Source of the DNA: Marinilabiliaceae bacterium
GTDB lineage: Bacteria > Bacteroidota > Bacteroidia > Bacteroidales > Marinilabiliaceae
Direction of reading: 5' to 3'
NCBI GenBank assembly: GCA_021443545.1
Contig: JABUTU010000018.1
Span: 1 to 52,392 of the forward strand
DNA: 52,392 nucleotides
Both the position numbers and the translations under genes were made by a program. A model generated the notes under the pieces. It was not told the DNA's origin and searched no databases. It worked only from the letters and a program-made list of their open reading frames with translations. Positions 49,428-52,392 of this stretch are shown piece by piece. How positions within the stretch are numbered: the first letter of the stretch is position 1; each line of letters opens with the position of its first letter.

Positions 49428-50363
49428 ATGAAGCTCATTATGATATATTCTAAGAAGTTTTTTGCACTTGGTATGGTAGCTTTGATGCTATCTTCTTGCC
49501 AATGTAATCGAAATAAGGCTATTGCTGACTACGATAATGGTATGGATTCGCTGAATACATCCACATCGTCAATGGAGGAGGATATTAACAAGAGCAGGAC
49601 GATTCTGTATACTCTTCCCGCCCCGATTGAGATGGCTTCTCTGATAAAGGAGACTGGCGTCAGATATGATGAAGAGCTTTTGAATCCATTATCAAAATCA
49701 AATCAGTATACTACAAACATGAAGATGGCAATCAATCTGGGTATATATACGACAGATATGAGTGTTGCAAGCATGTTCAACCAATCGCAAAAGACGATGG
49801 AGTATCTCAATACGATAAAGGGACTCACGCAGAACCTTGGAATCATGCAGATTGTTGATGAAAAAACTATGTCGAAGTTCGATAAGAAGGAGACCTCAAA
49901 AAATGAGATTCTTAATATCATATCAGAAGTCTATATGAATGCCAATCAATATCTGACTGAGAACAATCGAAAGAACGTTGCTGTTATGGTTCTTATTGGT
50001 GGTTGGACAGAGGGTTTCAATATTGCTTTGGAACTTGCGAAAGTGACTGGATGGAAGAATCAGAAGTTGCAGGAGCGTATCCTTGCTCAGAAGTTGAGTC
50101 TGCAGACTGTTTTGGATATTCTTCAAGCGGAGAACAAGAATGGCGAGGATGAAGACTTGACATATCTGACACAGAAAATGAATGAAATCAAGGTCATTTT
50201 CGATGAAGTTCGTTTTGAGACTCTTGGCTCTCCAGTTATAAATATAGATTCTCAGACAAAGTCGGCAGTCATTAAAGCTCCCACACAGGGTCAACTCACT
50301 CCTGATTTGCTCGAGTTACTCTGTGAAAAAGTTAAGGCAATACGCTCTGAGTTTGTTGATTAA
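49428..50363 (+). CDS. Lipoprotein of unknown function
   Basis: A 311-residue lipoprotein: signal segment with lipobox LSSC, Cys24 (an ATG four codons later is also possible as start). The mature part is almost entirely helical, with few Cys and no known motif; the end contains paired segments VLDILQAEN and LTQKMNEIKVIFDEV that may form coiled helices. Conserved lipoproteins of this type occur in Bacteroidetes but none has a known role. A terminator follows directly. Confidence 0.78.
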   Translation: MKLIMIYSKKFFALGMVALMLSSCQCNRNKAIADYDNGMDSLNTSTSSMEEDINKSRTILYTLPAPIEMASLIKETGVRYDEELLNPLSKSNQYTTNMKMAINLGIYTTDMSVASMFNQSQKTMEYLNTIKGLTQNLGIMQIVDEKTMSKFDKKETSKNEILNIISEVYMNANQYLTENNRKNVAVMVLIGGWTEGFNIALELAKVTGWKNQKLQERILAQKLSLQTVLDILQAENKNGEDEDLTYLTQKMNEIKVIFDEVRFETLGSPVINIDSQTKSAVIKAPTQGQLTPDLLELLCEKVKAIRSEFVD

Positions 50364-50392
50364 TACTCAAGATTGAGTTTATATAATAATAG

Positions 50393-50423
50393 GCAGTGCA
50401 TTAACAACTTTTGCACTGCTTTT
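50393..50423 (+). terminator. Terminator after the lipoprotein gene
   Basis: GCAGTGCA and TGCACTGC (50393-50400 and 50412-50419) form an eight-pair stem with an eleven-base loop, followed by four T. Confidence 0.7.
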
Positions 50424-50442
50424 CTATGTTGAGACAATAAAG

Positions 50443-50586
50443 ATGAGTCGAAGGATTGTTTTTTTAATATTTGTTGCGTTTGTCACAATGGCATTATCGT
50501 CATGTGCATCTACTTATAAACCAACAAAACATAAACCGAAGTTTAATTGTATGGTTGAATCAACCATTAATCCTCATATAGTATGA
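50443..50586 (+). CDS. 47-residue lipoprotein coupled to slyD
   Basis: A short gene: ATG, basic start MSRR, hydrophobic segment, lipobox LSSC with Cys21, then a short basic tail rich in Lys and His. The mature lipoprotein would have only 27 residues. Its stop overlaps the slyD ATG (ATGA at 50583-50586), a sign of translational coupling and of a real gene. Function unknown; similar tiny lipoproteins occur in Bacteroidales. Confidence 0.7.
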   Translation: MSRRIVFLIFVAFVTMALSSCASTYKPTKHKPKFNCMVESTINPHIV

Positions 50587-51164
50587 ATATTGAAGAAAAA
50601 GCATTCGTTGAATTGACATATACTTTGCGGACAGATTCTCCAGAAGGTCCGATTGTTGAGCAGGTATCAAAGGATACTCCTTTGCGTTTTGTCTATGGCG
50701 CTGGTCAGATGCTCGAAATGTTTGAGAATAAGATTGCAGGACTGAAACCTGGTGATACATTCTCCTTTACATTAAAACCAGAAGAGGCTTATGGCGAGCG
50801 TGAAGAGGCTGCTATTGTTGATTTGCCAAAGAGTATTTTTGTCATTGATGGTCAGTTGAGGGATGATTTGATACAACTTGGAAGCCATGTTCCAATGATG
50901 AGTGACGAGGGTCAGCGCATGGTAGGTATTGTATTGGAGGTTACGCAGGATACGGTAAAGATGGATTTTAACCATCCGATGGCTGGCGAGACTCTCTGTT
51001 TCTCTGGAGAGGTGTTGAATGTGAGAGAGGCAACAGAGGACGAATTGAATCCACGAGGATGCTCTGGTGGTTGCGGACATTGTGGCGGTGGTTGCGGTGG
51101 TGGTGAATCGTCATGCAGTGATGGCGGTTGCTGCGGCGAAGGAGGTTGTAATGGCGGGAAATAG
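50583..51164 (+). CDS. slyD: FKBP-type peptidyl-prolyl isomerase SlyD with Cys-rich tail
   Basis: A 193-residue cytoplasmic peptidyl-prolyl isomerase and chaperone. The FKBP part is split by the insert-in-flap domain (about 65-145, with [14 protein letters not shown] and [17 protein letters not shown]). The tail (about 159-193) has eight Cys among Gly and a His, a metal-binding region comparable to the His/Cys tail of E. coli SlyD that handles nickel, though here Cys dominates. The tail codons contain the Shine-Dalgarno of aroC, whose ATG lies within slyD. Confidence 0.93.
   Translation: MNIEEKAFVELTYTLRTDSPEGPIVEQVSKDTPLRFVYGAGQMLEMFENKIAGLKPGDTFSFTLKPEEAYGEREEAAIVDLPKSIFVIDGQLRDDLIQLGSHVPMMSDEGQRMVGIVLEVTQDTVKMDFNHPMAGETLCFSGEVLNVREATEDELNPRGCSGGCGHCGGGCGGGESSCSDGGCCGEGGCNGGK
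51139..51145 (+). promoter_or_regulatory. Strong Shine-Dalgarno of aroC
   Basis: AAGGAGG lies five bases before the aroC ATG at 51151, inside slyD. Such sites are uncommon among the genes of this window and this one decides the start. Confidence 0.8.
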
Positions 51165-52230
51165 TTTTGGTCATATTTTCCGATTGACAACCTTTGGCGA
51201 GTCTCATGGAATAGCTGTCGGAGGCATTATTGATGGAATGCCAAGCGGGGTTGAGATTGACATGAATTTTATTCAGAGCGAACTCGATCGTCGCAAGCCT
51301 GGACAGAGCAGAGTGTCAACACCGCGTAAGGAAGATGATGAACTCCGTGTGCTGAGCGGTGTCATAAATAGTCGCTCAACAGGTACTCCTATTGCTTTTG
51401 AGGTGCTGAATACAAATCAACACTCTAATGATTACGATAATATTGTAGATATATTTAGACCATCTCATGCTGATTATACCTACATTGAGAAGTATGGAAT
51501 ACGTGATCATAGGGGTGGTGGTAGAAGTTCTGCGCGTGAGACTATTTCGCGCGTTGCAGGTGGTGCCTTCGCAAAACTGGTGCTTCAAAAGTATGGAATC
51601 AAGATTCGAGCATATACCAGTAGTGTCGGACCATTATCATTGGATAAACCATATACATCATACAACTTAGATACCGTTGATGACAATATAGTGCGCTGTC
51701 CAGATGCTGCTATGGCATCTAAAATGATTGATTATATCGATAGTGTTCGTACTGAACTCGATTCGGTCGGAGGTGTAATCACATGTGTTATATCGGGAGT
51801 TGCTCCAGGTCTCGGAGACCCCTGTTTTGACAAGCTACATGCCTTATTGGCTCATGCCATGATGAGTATTAATGCTGTTAAGGGGTTTGAATATGGCTCA
51901 GGATTCGAAGGGTCTAAGATGAGAGGTTCGGAACATAACGATATTTTCTTTACTCAGGATGGAAGGGTTCGGACACGCACTAACTATAGTGGCGGTATAC
52001 AAGGTGGAATTAGTAATGGTGAAGATATATATATGCGCATTGCTTTTAAACCGACGGCAACAATATTGAGGGAGCAGATGACCATAAATGCTCGGCACGA
52101 AGAGGTCGTAACGCAGGTAAAGGGGCGTCATGACCCATGTGTTGTGCCACGTGCAGTCCCTATTGTAGAGGCTATGGCAGCTATGGTTATTCTCGATGCC
52201 ATGCTTATGCAGGAGACAGTGCGCTTGTAA
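51151..52230 (+). CDS. aroC: Chorismate synthase
   Basis: A 359-residue enzyme making chorismate from 5-enolpyruvylshikimate 3-phosphate with reduced FMN. The start is the ATG at 51151 ([20 protein letters not shown]), where the family signature GESHGxxxGxxxDGxP begins; an upstream in-frame ATG adds a non-homologous Val/Ala-rich segment translated from the slyD tail. The later [10 protein letters not shown] and GSEHNDIF segments and the C-terminal [20 protein letters not shown] are typical. Overlaps slyD by 14 bases. Aromatic amino acid synthesis thus exists beside the IOR arylacetate module. Confidence 0.97.
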   Translation: MAGNSFGHIFRLTTFGESHGIAVGGIIDGMPSGVEIDMNFIQSELDRRKPGQSRVSTPRKEDDELRVLSGVINSRSTGTPIAFEVLNTNQHSNDYDNIVDIFRPSHADYTYIEKYGIRDHRGGGRSSARETISRVAGGAFAKLVLQKYGIKIRAYTSSVGPLSLDKPYTSYNLDTVDDNIVRCPDAAMASKMIDYIDSVRTELDSVGGVITCVISGVAPGLGDPCFDKLHALLAHAMMSINAVKGFEYGSGFEGSKMRGSEHNDIFFTQDGRVRTRTNYSGGIQGGISNGEDIYMRIAFKPTATILREQMTINARHEEVVTQVKGRHDPCVVPRAVPIVEAMAAMVILDAMLMQETVRL

Positions 52231-52305
52231 ACTGTTGAATTGAAGACCTTTGTGATTAATTTTTAAAAATTTTCTCAGAGGGGTGTGACATATTGATTTA
52301 TTGAC

Positions 52306-52313
52306 TAAATTTG
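52306..52313 (+). promoter_or_regulatory. -7 box before tRNA-Arg
   Basis: TAAATTTG matches TAnnTTTG and lies 21 bases before the tRNA. The -33 element is weak. Confidence 0.5.
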
Positions 52314-52334
52314 TGGTGTCTAAAGACAGGGTTT

Positions 52335-52392
52335 GGTACCGTAGCACAATGGATTAATGCCTCTGGTTACGGCCCAGAAGATTGGGGGTTCG
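52335..52392 (+). tRNA. tRNA-Arg (anticodon ACG), cut by window end
   Basis: The 5' part of a tRNA: acceptor strand GGTACCG, D-arm GCA/TGC with GGATTAA loop, anticodon arm TCTGG/CCAGA with loop TTACGGC (anticodon ACG, read as ICG), variable loop AGATT and the start of the T-arm GGGGGTTCG. The 3' acceptor lies beyond the window. Confidence 0.9.

Noticed and set aside
51067..51150. N-terminal extension of aroC by 28 residues
   Set aside because: The Val/Ala-rich extension comes from reading the slyD tail in another frame; homology and a strong Shine-Dalgarno point to the ATG at 51151.
1..52392. Insertion sequence, phage or integrative element
   Set aside because: No transposase, integrase, phage gene or long terminal repeats are seen; the genes are core or typical Bacteroidales accessory genes.

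Overview
The window looks like chromosomal DNA from a member of the Bacteroidota, order Bacteroidales, probably a Prevotella/Bacteroides-type gut or rumen anaerobe. The signs are: low to moderate GC; repeated TAnnTTTG -7 boxes with TTG/TTTG at -33; almost no Shine-Dalgarno sequences (one clear exception, before aroC); the nusB-DUF1573-yajC-ybbR-coaE gene order; BspA-type leucine-rich repeat proteins, one with a tail resembling a type IX secretion signal; DUF4468 and DUF4199 proteins; and an anaerobic indolepyruvate oxidoreductase module. Species cannot be fixed from the sequence alone. No insertion sequence, phage, CRISPR array or rRNA was seen, and no gene-free gap exceeds about 300 bases.

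Layout. 1-853: T20 tract and a secreted DUF4468 protein. 912-7401 (minus): nine tightly packed genes (nusB, DUF1573 lipoprotein, yajC, ybbR-like, coaE, mazG, HAD phosphatase, nucleoid-associated protein, small alpha/beta hydrolase) behind a promoter and a foldable leader. 7647-11398 (plus): TlpA-like thioredoxin lipoprotein/secreted protein and a PiT phosphate transporter. 11442-15933 (minus): LuxR-type two-component pair, patatin/beta-barrel protein and a YigZ protein in one overlapping operon. 16090-18564 (minus): pheT. 18792-21216 (plus): outer-membrane barrel, arabinose-5-phosphate isomerase-like SIS protein, tRNA-Leu(CAG). 21291-22996 (plus): GNAT acetyltransferase and secreted esterase. 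23021-25150: a hemerythrin/LuxR regulator divergent from an outer-membrane porin-like gene. 25222-26235 (minus): secreted LRR protein. 26446-30871 (minus): PhoR/PhoB-like pair and a second PiT transporter, with Pho-box-like repeats before both the regulator and the transporter. 31038-36322 (minus): arylacetate/aromatic amino acid module (thioesterase, iorA, iorB, aminotransferase, phenylacetate-CoA ligase). 36551-37450 (minus): ketopantoate reductase. 37675-46659 (plus): His/Ser-rich lipoprotein, FadL-like barrel, BadF-type kinase, then DUF4199-GT2-CCA enzyme-PagL-like-lytic transglycosylase. 46574-48487 (minus): LRR protein and ybaK. 48677-52230 (plus): yggS, lipoprotein, a 47-residue lipoprotein, slyD, aroC; the window ends inside tRNA-Arg(ACG).

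The most interesting items are (i) a one-component regulator in which a YtfE/RIC-like di-iron hemerythrin domain, with all six ligands in correct spacing, is fused to a LuxR DNA-binding domain and sits beside an inverted repeat and a divergent porin-like gene; (ii) a candidate phosphate regulon with 11-base direct repeats placed as in classical Pho boxes; (iii) an indolepyruvate oxidoreductase operon whose alpha subunit has lost the ferredoxin domain; (iv) a foldable leader before nusB; and (v) a tiny lipoprotein gene translationally coupled to slyD.
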